Positions 45,531 to 55,923 of a stretch of DNA of 64,000 nt are shown in pieces. The notes below the pieces were generated by a model. It was not told the origin of the DNA, ran no database searches, and saw nothing but the letters and a program-made list of their open reading frames with translations. This stretch comes from Ceratothoa steindachneri. Its lineage: Eukaryota > Arthropoda > Malacostraca > Isopoda > Cymothoidae. The first letter of the stretch is position 1, and the number at the start of each line of letters is the position of its first letter. The DNA lies in assembly GCA_963969495.1 (NCBI GenBank), contig OZ018320.1, positions 73,638,245 to 73,702,244 on the forward strand, read 5' to 3'. The position numbers and the translations under genes were made by a program.

Positions 45531-46894
45531 TAAATATGTGAGAAGTTGCGGAGAAACCAAGGGAAAACTTACATAATGCAATGGCTGCCTAGTTGTTAGA
45601 GGGGAGAATGAAAGGGGCTTTTATTACACCCCCTCTAATATCACAAAACAGGAACCTGAACGAAATACACATAAATTTTCAACCCTATTCTACTGTCTTA
45701 ATTTATAATCTTGGGCTTTCTTGTCTGTTGGAGGGGAGACCCCCACTCTCTTAATGAAATTTCTGTCCTTGACAATTCTATCCAGACTGTTAATTGGCTC
45801 CGAACATTGTTGGGGGGAGGTGAACTCCTACCTAAAAACTCAAACTACTACAGTATCTCCCACATGGAACTATAAATATATCTTTCTGTTTTTCACTTTT
45901 TATCATAAAGTGAAGGTTTTAGTGTGTAAGAATTAAAATAGAAGTTAATGCACTTCCAAAAATAGGCTCCTATTAAACTTTCTCCAAACATATTAAAGTA
46001 TTCTTTTCTACTTGAATAATTATTGTGCATCTGAGTTCCACTAACCTATGAAGGCCTTAGTAGATACAAGTATGTTTCAGTGATTCCTTGAAGTAGCATC
46101 AGAATACTTGTATAAATTAATAAAATCACTTACCAAGGTCAATGCCTGCATTTCTTTCCATCATCAATTTAAATGAATATGATTTAATAATAAAATTTGA
46201 AAATATGAGGCAGGTTCTAGCCAATCAATTGATTATTAAATAATTTGGTTATTTATTAATATTTTCATTTAATGCCTGTAATAATAAATTGAAAATATTT
46301 TAATTCTAAATTTCATCTTATATTGTCAAAGTAATATGTATATATGTTTGAGACATTATGGGTCTTCATTAAGTTCCCAGAAAATGAAAACCAAAAAGTA
46401 AGCCTCAAATTTCAATTATAATCCAATGGAGACAAATTCTTAGGAATTCATAATGATGCCTATAAAGCAGAAGTGATTAGATGAATTACCAAAGAAGAAA
46501 CGGGTGAAAAAGAGCCTCTATTTGAGCAAATACAGGGCGTCTTGGGTAATTTGTTACCTAACCAATATAAAAATAAATAACACAGTCCATTTATGCAGCT
46601 ATATTTACCAGAGGTTACATGTTAAAGACTTGAAGGATTGCTGTACTATTCATTTTATTCAATGAAGTTGACATTGGCTTCAACTACAGCCTACAGCATT
46701 GGAACCTGCTGCCGGCTTTCTCGATGGTCTCCCTGGTTAAGTGGGTAAAAACTGTGGTGCTCCTAGACCTAAGCTCCATCTTGGTGGTATACAGATAAAT
46801 GATGGGTCGTTCTCTCAACCATGCCCCACGAATAATAGTCCAGGGGTTAGCAGTCTGGGAAGTTGGAAGGCCAGATGTTAGGTGATGTAGTCAA
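45531..46894. other. Non-coding, nothing recognised
   Basis: AT-rich; 46680-46890 is GC-richer but shows no family match I know. Confidence 0.35.
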
Positions 46895-47612
46895 AGAGAG
46901 TGTCTGATAGCCAAGCCAAGACTGGAGAAATACCTAATGATTGGAAATTAGCGAATGTAGTGCCAATTTTTAAAAAGGGAAGTAAAGAGGACCCAAATAA
47001 CTTTAGGCCAGTAAGCTTAACTTCTATCATTTGTAAAATCCTTGAGAAGATAGTTAAGAAGGGAATTTCTGACCATCTACAGTATGGTAGGTTAATAAAT
47101 GATGCTCAGCATGGGTTTAGAAGAGGTAGATCATGTTTAACAAATTTACTGGATTTTAGGGATTATGTTACTAAACAATTAGATAAGGGAGAGAATGTTG
47201 ATGTAATTTACTTAGATTTTAAGCAAAGCTTTTGATAAGGCTCCATATAGGAGACTAGTTCACAAATTAAAAATGCATGGGATATGTGGTAAAGTTTTGA
47301 ATTGGATAACTGAATGGTTGAAAGACACGAAACAGAGAGTTATGCTGAATGGGGTGGTCACAGTGGAGGGACGTTATCAGTGGTGTACCTCAGGGATCCG
47401 TTCTAGGCCCTATATTATTTATTCTTTATATAAATGATCTTGGGGAGGCTGTAAATAGCAAAGTGTCAATTTTTGCTGATGACAATAAATTGGCAGGTGT
47501 AATCAAAGAAGTTGAGGGTAGCTTTAAAGTGCAGAGTGACTTAAATAAGTTATTAGCTTGGGCTCAGAAGTGGTAGATGACTTTTAACCTAAAAAAATGC
47601 AAAGTTCTTAAC
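46895..47612 (+). mobile_element. CR1-type LINE (copy A), left half
   Basis: Plus-strand [39 protein letters not shown], a frameshift in 'LDFsKAFD', ISGVPQGSVLGPILFILYIN and SIFADDNKLAGVI (FADD present). It stops at 'gcaaagttctta', inside the CKVxNMGK motif, where the minus-strand CR1 begins. The right half continues at 50488. Confidence 0.85.
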
Positions 47613-47869
47613 ATAACATAATTTCAGGATGACAAAAGCCACAAAGGCCTATCAAAGGTCATCCGCATCCATCGAAACCCACCCACAAAAAGCACCATCA
47701 CCAGGGTAAGACAAAATCAAAGTCCCCCACAATATAATATAACAGATGACAAAAGCCACAAGGGCTCATCATAGGTCATCCGAGTCAAACAGACTCTTTT
47801 TTTAAGGCACCCAAACTCCCAGGAAAACTACATCCAGAGGATTGCGTCCACAAACAAGGATATCACCAA

Positions 47870-48874
47870 TCAAGGCTTGTCAAGAACTAAATCCCCCTGC
47901 ACTTTAAAATTATCATCAATATCTTTAACCACAGCTGCTAATTTGGTATCATCCGCAAAAATTGACACTTTATTATTAACAACTGCCTCCCCAAGATCGT
48001 TTATATAGATGACAAATAATAATGGACCGAGAACTGATTCCTGAGGAACCCCACTGATAACATCCCTCCACTCTGACTTTACACCATTTTGAACTAGTCT
48101 CCTATGTGGTACCTTATCAAATGCTTTACTAAAATCTAAGTAAATTATATCTACATTCTCTCCCTTATCTATTTGATCTGTTACAAACTCCAGAAAGTCT
48201 AGTAAATTAGTCAAACATGATCTACCTGATCTAAACCCATGCTGAGCATTGCTGATTAACCCCTCCCTCTCTAGATGTTGGCAAATCCCTTTTTTAACTA
48301 TTTTCACAAGAATTTTACAGACTACAGGAGTTAGGCTAACTGGTCTAAAGTTATTTGGATCCTCTTTACTACCCTTCTTGAAAATGGGGACTACATTGGC
48401 TCTCTTCCAATCATCGGGTATTTCTCCATATTCCAGTGACCTAGTATACAACTTCTCCAGAGCTATTGAGATACTTTCTACCCCTTTTTTAAGTATCCTA
48501 GAATGAATATTATCAGGGCCGGAGGCCTTGGTAGTATCTAACTCACCTATTAGTTCTTTTATCGTCCTCCAATCCACATTAATGGTAGTAAACACCTCTT
48601 TCCCTGACCCATGAGTACTATACATAAGACTATTTAGTTTCTCCTTTGTAAATACTGATGCAAAATGACCATTTAGTACCTCAACTATTTCCTCATCAGT
48701 TTCTCTCACAACCCCTTCATATTTGATAGGCCCTATTTTAACTCTGCCAGACTTATTATTAATTTTATAGTAACTAAAGAAATTTCTAGGATCTTTGTTG
48801 CTATCCTGAGCTAATTTAATTTCTGACACCCTTTTGTTCTTCTTTATAATCTTATTTAACTCATTCCTAGCCAT
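47870..48874 (-). pseudogene. CR1 copy B reverse transcriptase, C-terminal deletion
   Basis: A 334-codon open frame with [59 protein letters not shown] (the usual Gly of QGS is Glu) and [15 protein letters not shown]. After FKVQGDL it jumps into the 3' UTR through an 'aaatcc' repeat, removing the thumb and C-terminus (about 0.65 kb). The upstream EN part (48968-49965) is in other frames, separated by a stop around 48966. Confidence 0.85.
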
Positions 48875-48967
48875 TCTATAATCACTTAAATTTTGAATAT
48901 TATTTTGTACCTGTAATTTTTTATATGCCCTTTTCTTCTCTGAAATTTTTCTAGCTATCTCCTGATT

Positions 48968-49965
48968 CTACCCTAATGGTTTCCTACTTTTGTTCCTAAT
49001 GGCCTTCATTGGGATACATTGTTCTTGGACTACATTTATTATATGCTTGAAAGTATCCCACATCCCATAAGCATTTTTACCTCTGAATTCTACATCCCAG
49101 TCTACCAAATTTAGCAAGCTTCGGAGTTTTACATAATCTCCCTTATGAAAATTTGGAACTTTTACAGCATTCTCGGTTATTTTAACCTTCTCAATTATCA
49201 AGTTAAAACAAACTATCTGATGGTCACTATTTCCCAATGCTTCCCCAACAGTCAATTCTTGAACTAAATGATCACTGTTAGAAAGTACTAAATCTAATAT
49301 ATTGTCCCCCCTCATTGGCTCATTAACAAATTGATTAAAAAAATTATCCTCAAAGCATTCTATGAACCTGCCACTTGTTCTATCCCTACCTATCATATTT
49401 TCCCAGTCCACAGAGTTTAAGTTGAAGTCCCCAATAATAACTGCATCTGTTTTACATCCCTTACTTATTTCCCTTATCATTAGTTCATCCATATCATCAG
49501 CCTGCCCAGGTGGCCTGTAAAAAGCTCCCAAATGCACCATTCTATTTTTACTGAACCTAATATCTATCCAAAGTGACTCAACTCCATCCTGTTTTATTGA
49601 AGTATTTAAACTTAAACAATGTTGTTTTTTATATAGATAATTATTCTTCCACCAATCCTACCTGTCCTTTGACAAATGTACATATTATAGCCCTGTAAAT
49701 CAAATTCACTTATAGTGTCACTAAATTCTATTTCATTAACCCATGATTCAGTAACACATAATATATCTATATCCTCATTGCTAATATAACTAAATAGCTT
49801 ATCCTTCTTGTTTCTAAGACTACGAGCATTTGTATAGAAACAATTTAACCCCCCTATCCCTGAAGCACCTCTTGAAACCTGAATGACCTCACCTCTATCG
49901 CCTTGGAACCTATTTCTGTTATCTGCCAAGTCCATTCTACTTTCAGTACTATAATGTCTTCTCAT
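48968..49965 (-). pseudogene. CR1 copy B endonuclease
   Basis: Two open pieces (49612-49965 and 48968-49540) form the APE-like endonuclease of ORF2. Motifs are NARSLRNK, TESW (catalytic Glu), FYRPPG, IGDFNLNSVDW (catalytic Asp/Asn) and SDHQIV (catalytic Asp-His). A gap at about 49541-49611 holds a stop or frameshift. The residues look intact; the frame is broken. Confidence 0.82.
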
Positions 49966-50009
49966 AATTCCCTGACCACAATTAGTATCTAGTTTTCCAC
50001 CCGCAAAGA

Positions 50010-50160
50010 CCTAATAACATGATCATACTCCTCCCACAACACATCTACCCACCTCCTACTCAAATGCAGTCTATCCATCGCATACATTTCGATGGATGGA
50101 CTGCATTTGAGTAGGAGGGGGGTAGATGTGTGGGGGAGGGGTATGATCGTGTTATTAGAT
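50010..50160. repeat. Head-to-head inverted repeat of CR1 ORF1 3' end
   Basis: The left arm (about 50012-50081) and right arm (about 50090-50160) are inverted copies around a loop of about 9 bases (catacattt). On the outward strand both encode the SGNH-type end of ORF1 (DxLHLSRRxVDV), so two CR1 5' segments face away from each other. Arms differ at about eight positions. Confidence 0.8.
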
Positions 50161-50189
50161 TAATATCTAGATTGGCAGCACAAATGATC

Positions 50190-50370
50190 AGACGTAAACT
50201 AGTTTGTCTGTGTTCCAATATGTTTCACGTTTTTCGAGTAAATTTAAGGGGACTGCTCTTGTGGGGGTAAACATTGCAGGGGGACCCCCCTACAATGATA
50301 CTGAATTTCAATCAATTGGGGATCTGGGGGTCACAGCTCCCCAGTATATAATATTTGTTTATAGAATAAT
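50190..50370 (-). repeat. Short interspersed repeat, copy 1
   Basis: The reverse complement of this interval matches 51095-51250: blocks 'attatata.tgggg', 'tgtg..ccccca', 'attgaaat' and 'atcat'. It has no coding capacity. Confidence 0.5.
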
Positions 50371-50487
50371 GTTCTAACATTTACAGAACTAGGACTCAAA
50401 CGCGCATGAATATTCAGGCACGGGTGAATGAAATATAAACACACAAAAATCCACTTTTTCAGGGGTGCCGCCAATCTACATGTTTAC

Positions 50488-51457
50488 CAATTTAGCTATG
50501 AAATGGAGGGGCATTGGCTGAATTCAGTTGAGGATGAGAAGGGCTTAGGTGTAGTAGTAGATATTTCACTGAAGTTTTCAAAGCACTGTATTGAGGCAAA
50601 AAATAGAGAAAATAGGGTGCTAAGATACATTAAGTGGAATGTTAGCTACAAGAGTAAAAAGGCTATCCTTAAACTCTACAACTTGTATGTTAGGCCACAT
50701 TTAGAATACTGTATATCGTGCATGGTGACCACATTTTAGACATGACATCAACCTGCTAGAGGCAGTACAAAGGAGGGCCACAAAAATAATACCTTCCCTG
50801 AAGCACCTTGAATATGAAGATAGACTGAGGGTACTAAATATGTTCTCATTTGAGAGACACGTGAGGTGAGATATGATTGAGCTTTTTAAAATCTGTTCTG
50901 GAATGGATAAGTTTGATTTTAGCAAGTGGTGACTAGGGGTCACCACTTAAAAATTCAAAAACAGAGGTGCAGGATGGATGTTAGAAAATATATTTTTTCA
51001 CCAATAGAGTGGTAGATTACTGGAATAGGGTAGAGTATGGCCAGATCCGAGTCCTAGCTAATTTTTCTGAGCTAAAATCTATGTGGACGAAGTTTATGGC
51101 GATTTCCAATTATATATTGGGGGGTTGTGCCCCCCAGCCCCCCCCCCCCAATGATTGAAATCTCAGGATCATCATAGGCCCATCCCCCGACTTGCAATCC
51201 CAAGAACAAGCCCACCCTCAAAATAAGATAGAATCGCATCTGTCCATACTCACAACATTTACCTTTGACGAGTCTTGATGATGATGCTTTTGGTTTTTGA
51301 CACATCCCTGTTTATGGTTATAATTGTATATTATAGATGTATGATCTGATACTATCCTAGGGATTGTTTAAATTGTATATTGTAGATGCAGGATGGATGA
51401 CCTTTGATAGGCCCTTGTGGCTTTTGTCATCCGTGAAATTATATTATGTTATGTTAA
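50488..51457 (+). mobile_element. CR1-type LINE (copy A), right half and 3' end
   Basis: Resumes at the RT C-terminal region (SYEMEGHWLNSVEDEKGLGV, YKSKKAILKLYNLYVRPHLE). A CR1 3' UTR follows, with the hairpin motif at 51395-51432 (ggatgac / gtcatcc arms) and a TTATG-type tail to 51457. A 140-bp short repeat (51095-51250) sits in the 3' part. The hole between the two halves (47613-50487) is filled by copy B and about 0.3 kb of other DNA. Confidence 0.82.
51095..51250 (+). repeat. Short interspersed repeat, copy 2
   Basis: Homologous to the reverse complement of 50190-50370; includes a G6/C6 palindromic core, 'tggggggttgtgccccccag'. Inserted within the CR1 3' region. Confidence 0.5.
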
Positions 51458-52096
51458 GGGGTCTGATCTTGTCCGAGAAATGACAGATGCACTGAGAGTA
51501 GTACGAGAACAAGCCAATAACACAGCAAAGAGTAGGGACAGTGGGTATTTGCTGGGGGTAGCGGCAGCCATTGTGGTATTCCTTGAGGGGGAAAGTTGGA
51601 TCGTGAAGTTTTGGGTGCTGAAGATAGGGCATCGGAGAGAGATAAAGCATTCAGGAAGAGGTTAAGCCCACTAAGAATCTTTCCAAAATTTCATTGGCCA
51701 TAATTAATTCAAAGTACAGCAGAGACTAGGTGAGTTGAAAGTGCAGTTCGCTTTCAAAGCTAGTGAGTGTGAAGCCTTCAGAGGTTGGATTACCTATGTG
51801 GTGGGCTCCCCACTTAGCGCATTTGAGTATGATTATAGCTGAAAGTATCCCGATTATCAATAATCACACACCTTGCATCTCTTGTACAACATTTGTGATC
51901 TACACTCAGTTCCTTGTCTATTTTCCCTCCCTTCTGCCTCTCCACTCCGCATTGATCAGCCCACTCAACTCTATGGAGAAGTGGCGGAAAAAATCGTCAA
52001 AAACGCCCTACTGTCCTTAATGACGACACTTAATGCCCATTCAAAGGAGTGGTTGGCGAGAGGCTGGCCATCCACTTGGCTTCAAATTTAAAAACA
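51458..52096. other. Spacer between CR1 copies
   Basis: Mostly unrecognised. At 51910-51962 a long pyrimidine tract ends in 'gatcag', and a plus frame of about 43 codons follows to a TAA near 52090 (QLYGEVAEKIVKNALLSLMT). It may be a chance exon-like pattern. Confidence 0.3.
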
Positions 52097-53510
52097 TGAT
52101 CATAAGAACATAAGAAAAGAAGGAGACTGCAAAAGACCATTCATGGCCTACACTTGGCAGCTCCTGTTCCAGTCAACACACAAAAGATTTCTTACCAGAG
52201 AAAAGTCATCAACATTGTCACCCTTTACAGGAGTTCGTCAGATCTAATCTACAATATACATAAAATGCATCCAGAGGATTATGTCCATTCATGCAACCGC
52301 AAAATAATCTCCCCACTCCTTAGAAAAATATATACATATGTACATAAAAAAGTCAGTCCCATCTAGCAGCTTCATTCATATATTTATCTAATCTATTCTT
52401 AAAACTACCCAGAGAGGAGGCTTCTATCACATGTCTAGTGAGCCTATTCCATTCATCTACCACACGATTTGTAAACCAATTCCTCCCAATCTCCTTCCTA
52501 AACCTATACTTATCAAGCTTAAACCCATTGCTACGTGTCCTGTCATGTTCACTAAGTATAAGAACCTTACCCAGATCCCCTTTATTATATCCTTTTACCC
52601 ATTTGAAGACTTCAATCAATCCCCCTCTGACTCTTCTCCTTTCCAATGTATGTAGATTTAGTTTTCTGAGCCTTTCACCATAAGGTAAGTTCCTTAGCCC
52701 ACCAATCATCTTTGTCATCCTTCTCTGCACAGACTCAAGCAAATCAATATCCTTCCTATAATATGGTGACCAAAATTGTACTGCATAGTCTAGATGAGGC
52801 CTAACTAGCGCCAGATACAGTTTTAGAATGACTTCAGCACTCTTATTACTTACACTCCTCCTAATGAATCCCAATATCCTATTAGCTTTATTCTTAGCAT
52901 TTAGGCATTGCTTTCTAGGACGAAGGTCTGAACTTACCAAAATACCCAAGTCCCTCTCACAATCGGTCCTCCCTAAATTTCTCCCATTTAATTTATAACT
53001 ATTCAGTGGATTATTTCTACCTATACTAAGTACACTACATTTGTCTATGTTAAACTTCATTTGCCATTTCTCAGCCCAATTGGACAGAATGGTCAATTCC
53101 TCCTGCATTACAACAGCATCAGAATCAGCCCTAATGGCCCTACCTAGCTTAGTATCATCAGCAAATTTACTCAGGTCACTACTTATACCTATGTCAAGAT
53201 CATTAATACAAATTAAGAATAGCAAGGGACCCAAAACAGATCCTTGCGGAACTCCACTGCTAACACACCCCCACTCAGATTTAACTCCATCTATACTAAC
53301 TCTTTGCTGTCTGTCACCAAGCCATGACTGAATCCACCTAAATATACTGCCATCGATCCCGTGTGCTTTAACTTTGCTCAGAAGCCGTAAGTGTGGCACT
53401 CGATCAAAAGCCTTACTAAAGTCCAAGTATAAAATATCATAGTTTTCATCCTTATCTGCTGCTTCATACACCTTACTATAAAAAGACAGCAAATCAGTAC
53501 AGCAAATCAG
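52097..53510 (-). mobile_element. CR1-type LINE (copy D), 5'-truncated, RT open
   Basis: Ends with two TTCTTATG octamers (minus strand, 52101-52116), the tail type of classical CR1. The 3' UTR covers 52117-52352. The 5' side breaks off within RT and carries a 14-bp tandem duplication (cagtacagcaaatc region, 53486-53514). A different CR1 family from copies A-C, which have TTATG-type tails. Confidence 0.85.
52353..53492 (-). CDS. CR1 reverse transcriptase C-terminal part, 379 open codons
   Basis: Reads without a stop from [20 protein letters not shown] through [32 protein letters not shown] (catalytic ADD), FNIDKCSVLSIGRNNP, FIRRSVSNKSAEVILKLYLA, LVRPHLDYAVQFWSPYYRKD and LLESVQRRMTKMI to a normal C-terminus. 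This is the palm, thumb and C-terminal domain of a CR1 ORF2. The fingers and endonuclease are lost by 5' truncation. The open frame suggests recent insertion; the fragment should be inactive alone. Confidence 0.85.
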   Translation of the reverse strand: MLSFYSKVYEAADKDENYDILYLDFSKAFDRVPHLRLLSKVKAHGIDGSIFRWIQSWLGDRQQRVSIDGVKSEWGCVSSGVPQGSVLGPLLFLICINDLDIGISSDLSKFADDTKLGRAIRADSDAVVMQEELTILSNWAEKWQMKFNIDKCSVLSIGRNNPLNSYKLNGRNLGRTDCERDLGILVSSDLRPRKQCLNAKNKANRILGFIRRSVSNKSAEVILKLYLALVRPHLDYAVQFWSPYYRKDIDLLESVQRRMTKMIGGLRNLPYGERLRKLNLHTLERRRVRGGLIEVFKWVKGYNKGDLGKVLILSEHDRTRSNGFKLDKYRFRKEIGRNWFTNRVVDEWNRLTRHVIEASSLGSFKNRLDKYMNEAARWD

Positions 53511-53519
53511 TACACTTTT

Positions 53520-54149
53520 ATCTATAGAAGAACTGCGCCATACCCTTCAAATCTGTCGACCGAGATTCCTTGGCAGAATCACTAACTATCTAATTCAACA
53601 TTACGTATACACGCTTCGCTTCTTGCTATATCTGGAGTAGGGCAATCATTGTGTTCGTGCTCAAGCCGAAATCCGACCGCTTAGAGACTTCATTCTACCG
53701 TCCTCCTATAGTTATGACATGCTTTTCAAGAGGAGGGCGTCTTTGTGACTCACCTTAGACACAGAATCCATGTTTCCACGGGTCAAACTAGCAATCATTG
53801 CGACCGTTGAGTGGGCTTCCTCAGGGATTCTCCCTCTCCATCTACAAGTCTTCCTGTGTCTTCTTTTGTCTTTGCCGAAAACGATACACTAAAACTCAGA
53901 CCTTATTTATATTTGGGAACTCAATCTAAGCATCGTCTTCGATGATATACTCTCATGGAAGACTCATCTCTCAACTTATTACTGCCACCCAGTCTACTCT
54001 TAAATTATTAAGTGATCTATCCAACATTACATTGGACGTTGACTGCCGCACGTTACTTAGATGCTAGAAGGCCTTGGTCTACTCCGAATTCGACTTAGCC
54101 TGTGTAGTGTAAAACTCCGCATCATCTTTGACCCAATTCAGACTATTTG
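53520..54149 (+). mobile_element. Jockey/I-type RT remnant, plus strand, old
   Basis: Pieces in shifting frames resemble the RT palm and thumb of the Jockey/I group: 'CRKRYTKTQTLFIF', 'SWKTHLS' / 'WKTHISQLI', and 'LLRCYKALVYSEFDLA'-like. It is the only long plus-strand piece of this group near the young copies. It flanks the poly(A) end of copy W. Confidence 0.45.
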
Positions 54150-54339
54150 TTTTTAGTTTAAAGGGCTATCTGGTGACTACCCATTTGGGCATAAATCGCC
54201 GCAAACAAAGAAACTAGTTTTAGACTACTTTAAAATAAATATTTGAACAGAAACAACAATAAAAAAAGAGATAACAATCAGGAAGCACGCTCTGGCGTCG
54301 GGGGGAGTTCCCCCTCCACCCGGCGTAGGAGCGTGTGAC

Positions 54340-55923
54340 CTAGAAAGAAAAAATAACAATAACAAAAACAAAAACAACAAAACCTAGATAAATAAATGGG
54401 AGAAGGCCGGCCTTCCCCCAAAAGTCAACAAGTCCACCAGTCAATGTGCACGCACTCGTCCTGAGTACAAGGGACAGGCGGTAGCGACCCCGCCCATATC
54501 GGTACCGGGACAGGTAACGTGTGCAAAGATCACCCAGACTGGGATATTCGACAAGAATGTGCCGAACAGTCTGGGGGACGACGCAGTCGTCGCAATCGGG
54601 CGCAGGCGAGCGTTCCATCAAATAGCGATGCGTCACACGAGTGTGTCCGATTCGGAGACGACAGAAAGCGACCTGAAGCCGTCGCGGCATTAGAAGATAA
54701 ATCCATGGGAACAGTCGCGGCGCAATGGCACGCAACTTTAAGTTCCCTTCGACCGTCTCACATCTTCTTTGCCAAGCAGTCCGAAGAGCTGCCCGTATTC
54801 CTGCCATGTAGTCAGTGTGAGTAAGAGCGAAGCGCTGGTCCGGTCGCAGAGTCCTCGCGGACTCTTTGGCGCCCTCATCGGCGCGCTCATTTCTCGCAAT
54901 TCTTACATGTCCAGGAACTCAGCAGAAGATAATCTCGACATCTGCCCGGCTCGCCAAAGCCGTGGCGTCACGGATACCGCGAACCAGGGGATGCGGAGAT
55001 TCCAATGACCCGAGAGCACTCAGGGCGCTTTGTGAGTCGCTATAGATCACAATCCGGTCTCCGAACCGGGCACGTCGCGTAATTTCCCGTACCGAGTGGT
55101 GTATTGCTACCAGTTCGGGCGTCAAGACAGACGCAGCGCCTGGCAGAGCCCCGCTGACTTCAAACAGAGGGGATACGGTGAGGAAGCCGACCCCCTCTTG
55201 GGACTTGGAGCCATCCGTATACACTGGCACGGTACAAGCGTGACACGAGGTGTGCTCCAAAAAGGTTGAACGCAATACTCCCGCCACCGTACAAGCTTTG
55301 GGAGCAGAGGCGTGGCGACGAATAGCCAAATGTGGTACCCTCCAGGGTGGCGTCCTGGGCAGAACCAGGGGCGCCACCGGCCCGAGAGAAATGCCTAATT
55401 CTCGAAGAAGTTTCCTGGCCATAAACCAAAATGGCTTAGGGTATGACTGGCGTCTCTCGGCGGCATAGGCACCATCGAGATACGCTGCAGATGCAGTGAG
55501 AGGTGGTGGCGACTGAGGGAGGCGCAGGGCTCGCGCGTATAGGCGAGTGATGCACTGTACGCGACGTAGAGCGAGTGGCATCTCCCCAGCATCGACCAAC
55601 AGGCTCTCAATGGGGAAAGTGCGGAAGGCACCGGTCGCAAGACGAAGGACGGTGTGGTGGATCGAGTGAACCTTCCGCAATAAACGCTCGGCTGCGGATA
55701 CATAAAACTCCCGTCCTTCGTCGAGCTTCGAACGAAAAAAGGATCGATAAAAAAGTAAGGCAGTAGCCCTATCCGCAACCCAAGCGCTGAACTTCACGGA
55801 ACGGATAATATCTATTGCGCGGGTACAAGAGACCCTAAGGCTGCGAATATGAGCCTCCCAGGTGAGGCGTCGGTCGAATACAAGACCAAGGAAACGGTGC
55901 GACTCAACCACATCCAGGCGCAC
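54340..55923 (-). pseudogene. W ORF2: RT thumb, RNase H and zinc finger
   Basis: 54919-55923 is open for 334 codons from the RT thumb (FLGLVFDRRLTWEAHIRSLR) through VYTDGSKSQEGVGF, LTPELVAIHHS (the usual TAE is PE) and IYSDSQSALSALGSLE. It breaks at 'IIFC' by a stop in GHVGIAG, where 54919 ends. 54340-54807 holds the rest: the linker and finger region CDDCVVPQTVRHILVEY, in which the last Cys is Tyr. RNase H would remove the RNA template during second-strand synthesis. Confidence 0.82.

Larger units (their letters stand above)
47613..50083 (-). mobile_element. CR1-type LINE (copy B) inserted into copy A
   Basis: The 3' tail at 47613 (ATGTTATGTTAAG on the minus strand) and a two-hairpin 3' UTR are followed in sense by a deleted ORF2. 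EN covers 49965-48968, with FYTNARSLRNKKDKLFSYIS, LCVTESWVNE, IGDFNLNSVDW and LGNSDHQIVCF. RT follows. ORF1 is present only as its C-terminal end (50083-50010, MDRLHLSRRWVDVLWEEYDH), a piece of the SGNH-esterase domain with its catalytic-His block. The 5' side is truncated at a head-to-head inverted repeat. Confidence 0.88.
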
